From positions 1 through 35,624 of the forward strand of contig CAZSQM010000027.1 in NCBI GenBank assembly GCA_964609025.1: a DNA stretch of 35,624 nucleotides, in the 5' to 3' direction. This DNA is from SIG307 sp964609025. GTDB taxonomy: Bacteria > Bacillota > Clostridia > Lachnospirales > Lachnospiraceae. The position numbers were made by a program, and so were the translations under genes. The notes beneath the pieces are model-generated. The model did not search any database. It was not told the origin of the DNA and worked only from the letters and a program-made list of their open reading frames with translations. Positions within the stretch are counted from its first letter, which is position 1. Each line of letters starts with the position of its first letter. This document shows, in pieces, positions 1-7,382 of the stretch.

Positions 1-10
1 GTAACAGAGT

Positions 11-70
11 ACTATATGAATTTCAATCATAAGTCCGTGAACGGTCGTTTAAGTCCGTGAACGGTCGTTT
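11..70 (-). promoter_or_regulatory. Putative LytTR-type operator and promoter for a gene off the left edge
   Basis: Positions 31-50 and 51-70 are an exact 20-bp tandem repeat. On the minus strand each copy holds ACCGTTCAC (complement of 37-45 and 57-65), which fits 8 of 9 positions of the LytTR half-site consensus [TA][AC][CA]GTTN[AG][TG]. LytTR sites are normally direct repeats about 21 bp apart; here the period is 20. A TATAGT -10-like hexamer follows (complement of 11-16) with no good -35, as expected of an activated promoter. The nearer repeat would sit over the -35 region. The next gene lies outside the window. It could instead be a chance duplication, because the kinase stop codon lies inside it. 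Confidence 0.45.
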
Positions 71-1350
71 TTTAGAACAACTTTGACAACAAAAACTTCA
101 TTATCACACTCAAAACAGATCTCTCCACCACATTCTTTTACTGCCCTTTTTACGTTCTTTAACCCAATCCCGTGATTTTTCTTATCTTCCTTCTCCGATA
201 CCAGTAATTCTCTTTTTTCTCGACTTTTCTTTGATACACTATTGCAAATCGTTATTTTTAAAAAAAGTTCTCCTTGTAAAAAATCAATCTCTAATTTTTT
301 CGATTGTTTCTCCACTCGTCTGATTTCCTCAATCGCGTTTTTTAAGAGATTTGCATAAATTGTACAGAGTGTAACATGATCAATCAGCAACGATTCCTTC
401 ACGCTCCCTGTCACCTTCACCTCCACCGTTTCATCCACTTGTGAAAGATAATGATTTGTAATCGCATCTAATACCTGACTTCCGGTTACATAACACTTTT
501 TCTGAATCTGCAACAGTTGCTCCTGCATTTCTTTTAAATAATTTGATAATTCCTCTGTTTTATTCTGCTCTACAAAATGATTCAAACAAAGTAAATGGTT
601 GGACATATCATGACGATATTTTCTGGTATCTTCTTCTTTTTCAAGCAAGGATTCATAGTAACTCTTCTGCATTTCCTTTAATGACATCTCATTCTGTAAC
701 ATCTCTTCCATTTTAACGTTCACTTTTCTTATATGAACTACAAACAACCCGAGCAATCCAATCGATACATAAGTAACTGCAACCAAAATAACCGCTAAAA
801 CAGAAAAACTTCTACTTGGGACAAATTCTCTTGCCACATTAAGTCCTGATGCCGTAGTAAGCATTCCAATAATCATTATAACAACTAATCCATATATCTT
901 CGTACTGCTTAAATCAAAAGAATTTTTTGTTCCATGTTTTGTTCTCCAAATAAGCACTCCGCATAAAATCACAATGGTAACTATGCTTGCAAACATACTA
1001 TCGTAATCACTCAAACTTTTTGGTAAAACGCCGTACAATTCAAATAATCTAAATGGCAATAAGATAACCTTTGTAAGAACACTTATCGTTAAAAAAAGCA
1101 ACAGAAGTTCGGTTCCTCTTTGCCTCCAGCTTCCCTGCATCATAAGCAGCATTGCAACTATGGTACCTATATATGCGTATATACTTTTTACAGGGTCAGA
1201 AAAATCAGGCGCAACAAAAAGGAAAATACCGGTCAAAACAGTCCCTATAACAGCTACCATCCACACACTTCTAATTTTCTTAAAAAACATTAGCCGATAT
1301 AATAATACATATCTTGTCACCTCTAAAACATAAAGAACTATATGTAGCAT
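49..1350 (-). CDS. AgrC/ComD-like GHKL sensor histidine kinase
   Basis: A 433-aa membrane kinase of the class that senses peptide signals and phosphorylates a LytTR regulator. The first ~205 residues form about six hydrophobic segments. A helical linker leads to the phosphoacceptor His247 in YRHDMSNH. The GHKL ATPase part shows the N-box NLLKNAIE (334-341) and the G-box HGIGLKN (393-399). There is no HisKA domain, as usual for this family (HPK10). GAGGG lies 7 bases before the ATG. The gene starts 3 bp after the stop of the regulator gene, so the two are one transcript. The stop codon falls inside a 20-bp tandem repeat. No peptide precursor or AgrB-like protease gene is visible; it may lie to the left. 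The ligand is unknown. Confidence 0.9.
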   Translation of the reverse strand: MLHIVLYVLEVTRYVLLYRLMFFKKIRSVWMVAVIGTVLTGIFLFVAPDFSDPVKSIYAYIGTIVAMLLMMQGSWRQRGTELLLLFLTISVLTKVILLPFRLFELYGVLPKSLSDYDSMFASIVTIVILCGVLIWRTKHGTKNSFDLSSTKIYGLVVIMIIGMLTTASGLNVAREFVPSRSFSVLAVILVAVTYVSIGLLGLFVVHIRKVNVKMEEMLQNEMSLKEMQKSYYESLLEKEEDTRKYRHDMSNHLLCLNHFVEQNKTEELSNYLKEMQEQLLQIQKKCYVTGSQVLDAITNHYLSQVDETVEVKVTGSVKESLLIDHVTLCTIYANLLKNAIEEIRRVEKQSKKLEIDFLQGELFLKITICNSVSKKSREKRELLVSEKEDKKNHGIGLKNVKRAVKECGGEICFECDNEVFVVKVVLKNDRSRT

Positions 1351-1353
1351 CCT

Positions 1354-2073
1354 TTATCCCTCAAACACCTTTCGATATTTTAAATCAAACTCTATAAACT
1401 TTTGCTCAAATTCTTTTCGCCTTCTTCTGGAAATCTGAAACAGTTCGTTTTTAATTTTGATTTTTCCTTTTTCTTCCTGTTGTACCCACCGCAGATTTAC
1501 GATAATTTCACGATTAATTCGAACAAACAATCTTTCCTCTAACTCGTCTTCTAATTCATCCAAAGAACAGTTCTTGCGGTATTTCTTCTCACGAATATAA
1601 ACTTCCGCGTAGCTGTCATATGCTTTTACATATTGTATTTCTTCCTCCGAAACCTCATATTTACTGCGCTCTGCATATACCTCTACACTTTTTGTAAAGA
1701 AAAAACCTTCTGCCGCTGCCTCCAGTGCTTCTTTCACTTCTTCCTTTACAAACGGTTTTGTCACAAAACGAAATGCCTGAATCTGAAATGCCTCCTTAAA
1801 ACGCTCCACCATTCCCGTTGCCATAATAACTTTACACTTTGGATTTCGTTCTTTGATTCTCTTCCCCAGTTCGATACCGTCTATCTGTGGCATTTCTATA
1901 TCCAGAAAAGCAATTTGCATTTCTTCTATCTGCTCCAACATCTTATTTCCATCGGTAAATGTACAAAACTCCTGACTTAACTCATTCTCCTCACAAATTT
2001 CACTAAGCATCTTTTGAAGTTCTTGTAATACCTCCGGTTGGTCATCACAAATCCCAACTGTTATTCGCCTCAT
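1354..2073 (-). CDS. LytTR family response regulator (AgrA-like)
   Basis: A 239-aa response regulator paired with the downstream kinase. The receiver domain (about 1-120) has the acidic pair Asp10-Asp11, phosphoacceptor Asp58 in FLDIEMPQIDG and the conserved lysine in FVTKPF. The LytTR DNA-binding domain follows (about 135-239) with the typical FVRINREIIVNL stretch. A longer reading begins at a TTG at 2106. I chose the ATG at 2073 because GGAGA precedes it by 5 bases, the receiver fold starts there, and the TTG lies only a few bases from the predicted transcription start below a TATAAT at 2121-2126, leaving no room for a ribosome binding site. It probably binds direct repeats such as those at 31-70. 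Confidence 0.9.
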   Translation of the reverse strand: MRRITVGICDDQPEVLQELQKMLSEICEENELSQEFCTFTDGNKMLEQIEEMQIAFLDIEMPQIDGIELGKRIKERNPKCKVIMATGMVERFKEAFQIQAFRFVTKPFVKEEVKEALEAAAEGFFFTKSVEVYAERSKYEVSEEEIQYVKAYDSYAEVYIREKKYRKNCSLDELEDELEERLFVRINREIIVNLRWVQQEEKGKIKIKNELFQISRRRRKEFEQKFIEFDLKYRKVFEG

Positions 2074-2120
2074 ATCCTTCTCCGTCTCGCTTTCTTTTGT
2101 TTCCAAAATCTGATATTTCT

Positions 2121-2290
2121 ATTATATCATGAACTACGTTCATGATCTTTCACTGCGCTCGGATTTTACAAGCAAGCTTGCAAATCCTCACTTTGTTTGC
2201 ATTATATCATGAACTACGTTCATGATCTTTCACTGCGCTCGGATTTTACAAGCAAGCTTGTAAATCCTCACTTCATTTGCATTATATCAT
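2121..2290. repeat. Two tandem 80-bp intergenic repeats plus a partial third
   Basis: Copies at 2121-2200 and 2201-2280 differ at only three positions; the first 10 bp recur at 2281-2290. Each copy contains a perfect palindrome, ATCATGAAC and GTTCATGAT around a 3-base loop, and a second dyad in which GGATTT and AAATCC flank AAGCAAGCTTG. The minus strand of each copy carries a TATAAT, and the copy next to the regulator gene places it well as that gene's -10 box. Part of the unit recurs at 25332-25345 (14 identical bases) next to a TTCATGATATA-like word. It looks like a small mobile or regulatory intergenic element, not a CRISPR. Confidence 0.85.
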
Positions 2291-2301
2291 CTAAACCATC
2301 T

Positions 2302-2940
2302 TCACGCAAGAAAACCTTTGTCTACAGCTTTACTACTCTCTTCTTGTCTTCCGTCCTCCTCCATCCTTTCCCCATTCAACACTGCCTGTATCAGCTTATC
2401 TCCGTAATAGCAAAGTTTCAACGAAAAGAACGGCTCCTCTTTTTCCAACAATCGGAAGAAAATCTTGTCCCCTTCCCAAAGATTCAACGTTTCGATACGG
2501 TCTTTTTTCACCCATTCCAAATCGCCTTCGTTACAATCGGCAAGTTCTCTATCTTTTACCGTAGCGGTAAACAGGCACATATACTCCCAGTCATCCCAGT
2601 AAACTTCTTCACCGGTCACATTTACCACTTTGTCTGTATCATCTTTCCAAAGCCTTGCCGAAAACTCCTCTGCCGTCCAATCCTCCGTCGACTCCCTAAA
2701 GCAAAACGTCACAATTCCCCGAAACCGGAGATTCTGAAGCGTCAGCCCGGTTTCTTCCAAGGCTTCCCTGCGGATACACTCCTCCGGGCTTTCTCCCGGT
2801 TCAAAATGCCCGCCGATACCGATCCATTTATCTTTATTGACATCGTTTACTTTTTTCACCCGATGTAACATTAAATAGGAGTCTTCCCTCTCTGCGTAAC
2901 ACAGGGTTGTCAAACGCGGAACTGCATGTTCTTTTGCCAT
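2302..2940 (-). CDS. Nudix hydrolase (MutT-like)
   Basis: A 212-aa Nudix hydrolase that cleaves a nucleoside diphosphate linked to another group. The Nudix box occupies residues 44-66 and fits GX5EX7REUXEEXGU: Gly44, Glu50, Arg58-Glu59, Glu62-Glu63, Gly65. The N-terminus (VPRLTTLCYAERED) resembles MutT/8-oxo-dGTP diphosphatase-like proteins. A tail of about 50 residues rich in Glu and Lys follows the fold, so the protein is longer than a minimal MutT (about 130-160). The true substrate is not predictable. I chose the ATG at 2940 over a GTG at 2952 because AGGTGG stands 8 bases ahead of it. It lies downstream of tyrS but behind that gene's terminator, so it is probably transcribed separately. 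Confidence 0.88.
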   Translation of the reverse strand: MAKEHAVPRLTTLCYAEREDSYLMLHRVKKVNDVNKDKWIGIGGHFEPGESPEECIRREALEETGLTLQNLRFRGIVTFCFRESTEDWTAEEFSARLWKDDTDKVVNVTGEEVYWDDWEYMCLFTATVKDRELADCNEGDLEWVKKDRIETLNLWEGDKIFFRLLEKEEPFFSLKLCYYGDKLIQAVLNGERMEEDGRQEESSKAVDKGFLA

Positions 2941-3018
2941 CTTTCCTGCCACCTTTCGTACCAGTCGTTTTCATTTTTTCAAGCCGATTTCCTTAGAAGC
3001 CTCCGGCGGATCGCACGA

Positions 3019-3084
3019 ATTTGCAGCAGAAATTGTAGCTTCGCTACGCAAATTCGGCGTGGAAACGCTTTCATCAGCGTTTCC
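3019..3084. repeat. Structured intergenic element with nested inverted repeats
   Basis: GAATTTGC (3019-3026) pairs with a GCAAATTC about 20 bases on. Inside that arm pair sits a small perfect hairpin, GTAGC-TTC-GCTAC. Next to it lies a second perfect hairpin, GGAAACGCT and AGCGTTTCC around a six-base loop (3061-3084). The layout, an outer AT-rich stem enclosing a small CTAC/GTAG hairpin, resembles the element at 9437-9500. No gene is supported here. Confidence 0.55.
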
Positions 3085-3111
3085 CTAATCTTTTTCAGTA
3101 TAACATTTTCC

Positions 3112-3153
3112 TTAAAAAAAGTACAGAACAAGCATCTCACTTGTCCTGTACTT
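3112..3153 (-). terminator. Rho-independent terminator of tyrS
   Basis: On the minus strand AAGTACAGGACAAG pairs with CTTGTTCTGTACTT (14 bp with one G-U) around a 7-base loop, followed by a run of seven T. It begins about 20 bp after the tyrS stop codon. Confidence 0.9.
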
Positions 3154-3175
3154 CTATTTACGCAAACATTACTTT

Positions 3176-4399
3176 TTACTTTACAACAACTTTCTTGTAG
3201 TTCTTCTTGCCGCGGCGAACAATGAGCCCATCGCCGAACTCCTCTGCCGTAAACTCCTTTTTGATGTCCGTAATCTTCTCTTCGTTTACGGTAACGCCAC
3301 CCTGTTCGATGGCGCGTCTAGCCTCGGAACGGCTCGGGTTTAAGCCTGCCTTTACCAGAATGCCGATTAAGTCAATCTTACCATCGGTAAAATCTTCTGC
3401 GGTAAGTCCCACCGTCGGCATATTTTCCAAGCTGCCGCCGCCCGCAAACAAGGCTCTTGCACTTTCCTGTGCCTTTGCTGCCTCTTCCTCGCCGTGAACC
3501 AGCTTCGTGAGCTCGAATGCAAGAATTTCCTTTGCGGTATTAAGCTGGCTGCCTTCCCAGTTTTCCATCTTCTCGATTTCCTCCAGCGGAAGGAAGGTAA
3601 GCATCTTAATACACTTTAATACATCCGCGTCCGCCACGTTTCTCCAGTACTGGTAGAACTCGAACGGAGAGGTCTTCTCCGGATCAAGCCATACGGCACC
3701 CTTCTGGGTCTTACCCATTTTCTTACCCTCGGAATTAAGAAGCAGGGTAATCGTCATCGCGTAGGCGTCCTTACCTAATTTTCTACGGATTAACTCCGTA
3801 CCGCCAAGCATGTTGGACCACTGGTCATCGCCGCCGAACTGCATATTACAGCCGTACTTCTCGTACAATGCAAGGAAATCGTAGCTCTGCATAATCATGT
3901 AGTTAAACTCAAGGAAGCTCAGTCCCTTTTCCATACGCTGCTTGTAGCACTCCGCGGTCAGCATACGGTTTACGGAAAAGTGCGGTCCGATGTCACGGAG
4001 CACCTCTACATAATTCAAATCCAGCAGCCAGTCCGCATTGTTTACCAACAGCGCCTTGCCGTCGGAAAAGTCTACAAAACGGCTCATCTGCTTCTTGAAG
4101 CACTCTACGTTGTGTGCAATCGTTTCCTTCGTCATCATCTGGCGCATATCGGTTCTGCCGGACGGGTCGCCGATCATCGCCGTACCGCCTCCGATTAACG
4201 CAATCGGCTTATTTCCCGCCATCTGTAAACGCTTCATTAAGCAAAGCGCCATAAAGTGTCCCACATGCAGGCTGTCCGCCGTCGGGTCAAAGCCGATATA
4301 AAAAGTCGCTTTCCCGTTGTTAATCAGCTCCTTAATCTCTTCTTCGTCGGTCAGCTGTGCCAGTAAGCCCCTGGCTTTCAGTTCATCATAAATTGTCAT
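3176..4399 (-). CDS. tyrS: Tyrosyl-tRNA synthetase
   Basis: Charges tRNA-Tyr with tyrosine in the cytoplasm. The 407-aa protein has the class I signature HVGH (45-48) in the PTADSLHVGH context, the tyrosine-site region around QFGGDDQW (187-194) and the KMSKS-type loop KKMGKT (226-231). A C-terminal S4 RNA-binding domain covers about 340-407 (SRSEARRAIEQGGVTVN). Length and order match bacterial TyrS. A longer frame opens at 4492, but the ATG at 4399 follows AAAGGAGGAAAAACA and starts the usual MTIYDELKARG N-terminus; the longer frame would run through the T-box terminator. Expression should be controlled by the T-box leader and rise when tRNA-Tyr is uncharged. Confidence 0.97.
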   Translation of the reverse strand: MTIYDELKARGLLAQLTDEEEIKELINNGKATFYIGFDPTADSLHVGHFMALCLMKRLQMAGNKPIALIGGGTAMIGDPSGRTDMRQMMTKETIAHNVECFKKQMSRFVDFSDGKALLVNNADWLLDLNYVEVLRDIGPHFSVNRMLTAECYKQRMEKGLSFLEFNYMIMQSYDFLALYEKYGCNMQFGGDDQWSNMLGGTELIRRKLGKDAYAMTITLLLNSEGKKMGKTQKGAVWLDPEKTSPFEFYQYWRNVADADVLKCIKMLTFLPLEEIEKMENWEGSQLNTAKEILAFELTKLVHGEEEAAKAQESARALFAGGGSLENMPTVGLTAEDFTDGKIDLIGILVKAGLNPSRSEARRAIEQGGVTVNEEKITDIKKEFTAEEFGDGLIVRRGKKNYKKVVVK

Positions 4400-4433
4400 T
4401 GTTTTTCCTCCTTTTTCTTTATACAATACAAGA

Positions 4434-4735
4434 CCCCCGCCCTTTATGCAAAGGACGAGGGTATCAACTCTCGTGTTACCACCTTTTTTCACACCCGGCT
4501 CACACCGGCTGCCTCACTAAGTACAAAGAACTTCACGCAACGCTTTGTTCTCCTATACTCCTGCACGATAACGTGTGCGGGGACGCATATCCCTCTGCCC
4601 GTCGCAGCCTACTCGCTTTTGCTTTTGGTGCGAAGCTCCAAGATGTATTCATTACAAGCTTCCCCTGCGCCTCTCATCCTCCGGCTGCTTTCTGTCGGTT
4701 TCCCTTGTAACTACTTCTTCTTTTCGTTGCCTCTG
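4434..4735 (-). promoter_or_regulatory. Tyrosine T-box riboswitch leader of tyrS
   Basis: A leader of about 300 nt between the tyrS promoter and start codon. The T-box sequence reads AAGGTGGTAACACGAGAG (complement of 4469-4486); its UGGU would pair with the uncharged tRNA end carrying discriminator A, as in tRNA-Tyr. The specifier appears to be UAC (complement of 4645-4647) in the context GAATACATCTTGG, a tyrosine codon. The terminator stem is at 4434-4461, 12 bp around GCAT, with only a weak U-run. This fits the established mechanism: uncharged tRNA-Tyr stabilises the antiterminator and lets transcription enter tyrS. Confidence 0.93.
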
Positions 4736-4741
4736 AAACCG

Positions 4742-4770
4742 ATTATAACGGGTACAAAAATTTTTGTCAA
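4742..4770 (-). promoter_or_regulatory. Consensus sigma-A promoter of tyrS
   Basis: TTGACA (complement of 4765-4770), 17-bp spacer, TATAAT (complement of 4742-4747). Both boxes are perfect consensus. Start of transcription is expected near 4735. Confidence 0.93.
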
Positions 4771-4843
4771 GAAAAATTTGCCTCACGCCTCTCCAAAGAC
4801 TGCCGGCACTATCATCTCGCCGTCCTTTGCCTACCTTCCTGTA

Positions 4844-7039
4844 TCATCCTATGCAGCTTTGCAGTGCCGCAAAAAGTTCCTGCTCTCCGATCGGTTTTAT
4901 CAGATAGGTATTCATCCCCGCCGCAAGCATCGCAGCGCGCTCCTCCTCAAAAGCGCTGGCTGTGGTAGCGATAATCGGTATCACGGCCGCGTCCTTCCGT
5001 TTCATTTTCCGTATTTCCCGTGTAGCCTCTAAACCGTCCATTTCCGGCATCATTACATCCATCAGAATTGCCGCATACTCTCCCTCCGCCGAACGGGAAA
5101 ATTCCTCCACCGCCTCCCGACCGTTACTTGCGGTTTTCACGACAAAGCCCATATGTTCCAACAGAAATACCGTAATTTTCAGATTAATCGGAACGTCCTC
5201 CGCAACCAGTAGCCGCGCCCCGGAAACGGTGTCCATAACCGTTACGGAGTCCTGCTTCTCCGGTACTTCCTTCGCAATCGAAAACACAATCCGTATTACA
5301 AACGTACTTCCGCATCCCGGCTCGCTCTCAACGCTGATAGAGCCCTGCATGGCATCCACGTATTTCTTTGCGATGGTCATTCCAAGACCGGTTCCGAAAT
5401 ACGGTCTGCCCTTATCCTCATCCGCCTTGGTATAAGGAAGATAGATGCGCTTCAAGAACTCCGAATCCATTCCGATTCCGGTATCCTGCACCGTAAAGCA
5501 ATATTCTACCTGCTCTTTCTCCAACGGTTTCTCTGTCACGGCAAAGGTAACAGTGCCGCCGGACGGCGTATATTTTAACGCATTTCCCAGAATATTCATT
5601 AAAATCTGCCGCAAATGCAGCGCATCACCTAACACAACCGGAAACCAGAATTCATCGAACTGCTTTTGAAAGCACAGTTTTTTCTCCTGCATCTGCCCCT
5701 CCAGCATAGCAACACAGTCCGCTAACAGTGCCGACAAATCCATCGGCTCCCGGACAAGTTGCAGTCCGCCGCTTTCGATTTTGGAAAGGTCAAGTACCGT
5801 ATTTACCAGCGAAAGCAGGTAGTCCGAAGACTCCTGTATGTGATCCAGACAATCCTTTACCTTGTCCGGTTCTTCCAGACTTCTCTGTGCGATTGTTGTC
5901 ATTCCCATAATCCCGTTTAACGGCGTCCGGATATCATGAGAGATATGGGCAAGGAACTCGGTCTTTGCCTCGTTGGCACGCCCTGCTTCCTTTGCCGCCA
6001 ATTCTAAAAGCCGGGCACTCTCCTCCTGCTGTTCCACCAGACGAGCGCGGTTTCTTAAATACACCAACGTCACTATCGCAACCGATATCAATGTTGCCAA
6101 AAACATTGCCGATATCATAACCGACAGTTTTTCATAATCAATGGTACGGTCTGCGGACGCACTGAGCATATCACTCGCCACAATCACCATAATGTTCCAG
6201 TCCGGCAGTCCGGCTACCGGAGCCGTTGCAAGATAATACGGTTCCTCGTTAAAAGCAACCTCCACGCAGCATTTTTGTTCTTGCGCCACTGCGTTTCTTA
6301 ACTCCTCCCAGCTTCCGCGCAGTATCTCCATCTTCATTTCCAATACTTCCAGCAGATTCGGCGCAATGGGCGGAGCCGATATCTTTCTCTGCCGATACAG
6401 TCTTGTTCCGTCGTTTGCAAGGATATAAATGTTGCAGCGCTCCTCATATGCGTTGGAAACCAACATGGTTTCCAGATAAAACGGATCGATTGCCACCGCA
6501 TAATATAGTATTTTGCAATCCTCCTCTTCCAGCCAAAGCGGTTTGTCCAAATTCACCCAATAAAGCAGATGATTTCCTTCCTCCCCCGGCACCTCCTGAA
6601 TCCACACTCTTCTTTTATCCCGGTTTTGAATCAGATGCTCGGTATTCTCCCAAACTCCCACTGTTCCATCGGACTTATAGTATATTCCGTTTTCATCAAT
6701 TCCATAAGCCTCTACCTTTTCGACATCCAGTAACAGCTTTTGTTCCTGTAAAAGCGTCACCAGTTCCTCCTCATTTTTGCACACTCTTTCCTCCATATAA
6801 GTGCCGAGTATCTCTATTATTTTGAAGTGGGAAGACGCATACAGATCCGCCGCTTCCGCTACCGTTCCCGCAAGCTCCGTCAGATGCAGTCTGCGCTCCT
6901 CGTGGATATAATCATTCCAAAAATAATAAAGCCAGTATGTGCCGCAACAAAAGACAGCCACTAACAATACATAAAGTATCGCGGCTGCACTTTTGAAACA
7001 ACTCATAACCGGCTTCTTATTCTCCTTTTTCGTCTTCAT
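4844..7039 (-). CDS. Membrane-bound hybrid sensor histidine kinase with C-terminal receiver
   Basis: A 731-aa hybrid kinase. A first membrane segment (about 15-40) is followed by a ~265-residue extracellular part, probably a Cache-like sensor, then a second membrane segment (about 305-328). HisKA holds His368 in AHISHDIRTPLNG. The ATPase part has NILGNALKY (N box), DTGIGM (G1) and GTGLGM (G2). The receiver at the end has LMDVMMPEMDG (phosphoacceptor Asp) and YLIKPI. There is no output domain, so the phosphate must pass to a separate partner, which is not seen nearby. I chose the ATG at 7039 (GGGAGGAAAC before it) over a TTG at 7084. It stands alone and is divergent from the glycosidase gene. 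The signal sensed is unknown. Confidence 0.92.
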   Translation of the reverse strand: MKTKKENKKPVMSCFKSAAAILYVLLVAVFCCGTYWLYYFWNDYIHEERRLHLTELAGTVAEAADLYASSHFKIIEILGTYMEERVCKNEEELVTLLQEQKLLLDVEKVEAYGIDENGIYYKSDGTVGVWENTEHLIQNRDKRRVWIQEVPGEEGNHLLYWVNLDKPLWLEEEDCKILYYAVAIDPFYLETMLVSNAYEERCNIYILANDGTRLYRQRKISAPPIAPNLLEVLEMKMEILRGSWEELRNAVAQEQKCCVEVAFNEEPYYLATAPVAGLPDWNIMVIVASDMLSASADRTIDYEKLSVMISAMFLATLISVAIVTLVYLRNRARLVEQQEESARLLELAAKEAGRANEAKTEFLAHISHDIRTPLNGIMGMTTIAQRSLEEPDKVKDCLDHIQESSDYLLSLVNTVLDLSKIESGGLQLVREPMDLSALLADCVAMLEGQMQEKKLCFQKQFDEFWFPVVLGDALHLRQILMNILGNALKYTPSGGTVTFAVTEKPLEKEQVEYCFTVQDTGIGMDSEFLKRIYLPYTKADEDKGRPYFGTGLGMTIAKKYVDAMQGSISVESEPGCGSTFVIRIVFSIAKEVPEKQDSVTVMDTVSGARLLVAEDVPINLKITVFLLEHMGFVVKTASNGREAVEEFSRSAEGEYAAILMDVMMPEMDGLEATREIRKMKRKDAAVIPIIATTASAFEEERAAMLAAGMNTYLIKPIGEQELFAALQSCIG

Positions 7040-7096
7040 GTTTCCTCCCATATGGCCCCAAAACAGGATTCCATTTTTTTCCAAGGTAATACCTTT

Positions 7097-7124
7097 ATTG
7101 TATCATAAGCGAAAAAAAATACAA
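7097..7124 (-). promoter_or_regulatory. Likely promoter of the hybrid kinase gene
   Basis: TTGTAT (complement of 7119-7124), 16-bp spacer, TACAAT (complement of 7097-7102), about 60 bp before the start codon. The match is fair, not perfect. The rest of 7125-7250 shows a short CCGGG/CCCGG dyad near 7190 and nothing else I can interpret. Confidence 0.5.
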
Positions 7125-7250
7125 GAGAGAACAAAAGAATATTAAAAAAATTAACGCGTTCTTTACAGGAAAATGCCGTATGCTTTTCCCGGGCTGTCCC
7201 GGCTTATTCAAAAACCTCCGACACCTTGCTGCCAATCCATTTTGCTATGT

Positions 7251-7277
7251 TGTAAAAATTTGTTATCCAAATTTACA
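7251..7277. promoter_or_regulatory. Inverted repeat, candidate operator upstream of the glycosidase gene
   Basis: TGTAAAAATTTG (7251-7262) and CAAATTTACA (7268-7277) form a dyad with one extra A in the left arm and a 5-bp centre. The right arm ends in TTTACA, a possible -35, and TATAGT lies at 7298-7303, but the spacing is 20 bp, so a regulator may be needed. No LacI-type regulator gene with an HTH is adjacent. Confidence 0.45.
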
Positions 7278-7335
7278 CATGGAAACTTATCATTCTTTAT
7301 AGTATACTTTTACTGATTTCATTTTATCAGATTCC

Positions 7336-7356
7336 CGTGGCATATCAATTGCCACG
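7336..7356 (+). other. Stable hairpin in the 5' leader of the glycosidase mRNA
   Basis: CGTGGCA and TGCCACG pair perfectly around a 7-base loop, flanked by TTCC and GGAA, ending about 14 bases before the AGGAGG ribosome binding site. No U-run follows, so it is not a terminator. It may stabilise the mRNA or affect translation. Confidence 0.5.
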
Positions 7357-7382
7357 AACCGGAATTTCAGGAGGTACATACT

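Noticed and set aside
2121..2290. CRISPR array
   Set aside because: The 80-bp units abut without variable spacers; only two copies and a 10-bp piece exist.
3000..3095. Minus-strand 31-codon frame rich in Arg and Leu
   Set aside because: It coincides with nested hairpins, has no good ribosome binding site and reads like translated repeat DNA.
4357..5032. Plus-strand frames over the T-box leader and the kinase end
   Set aside because: They run antisense to the T-box and the receiver domain, lack ribosome binding sites and resemble no family.
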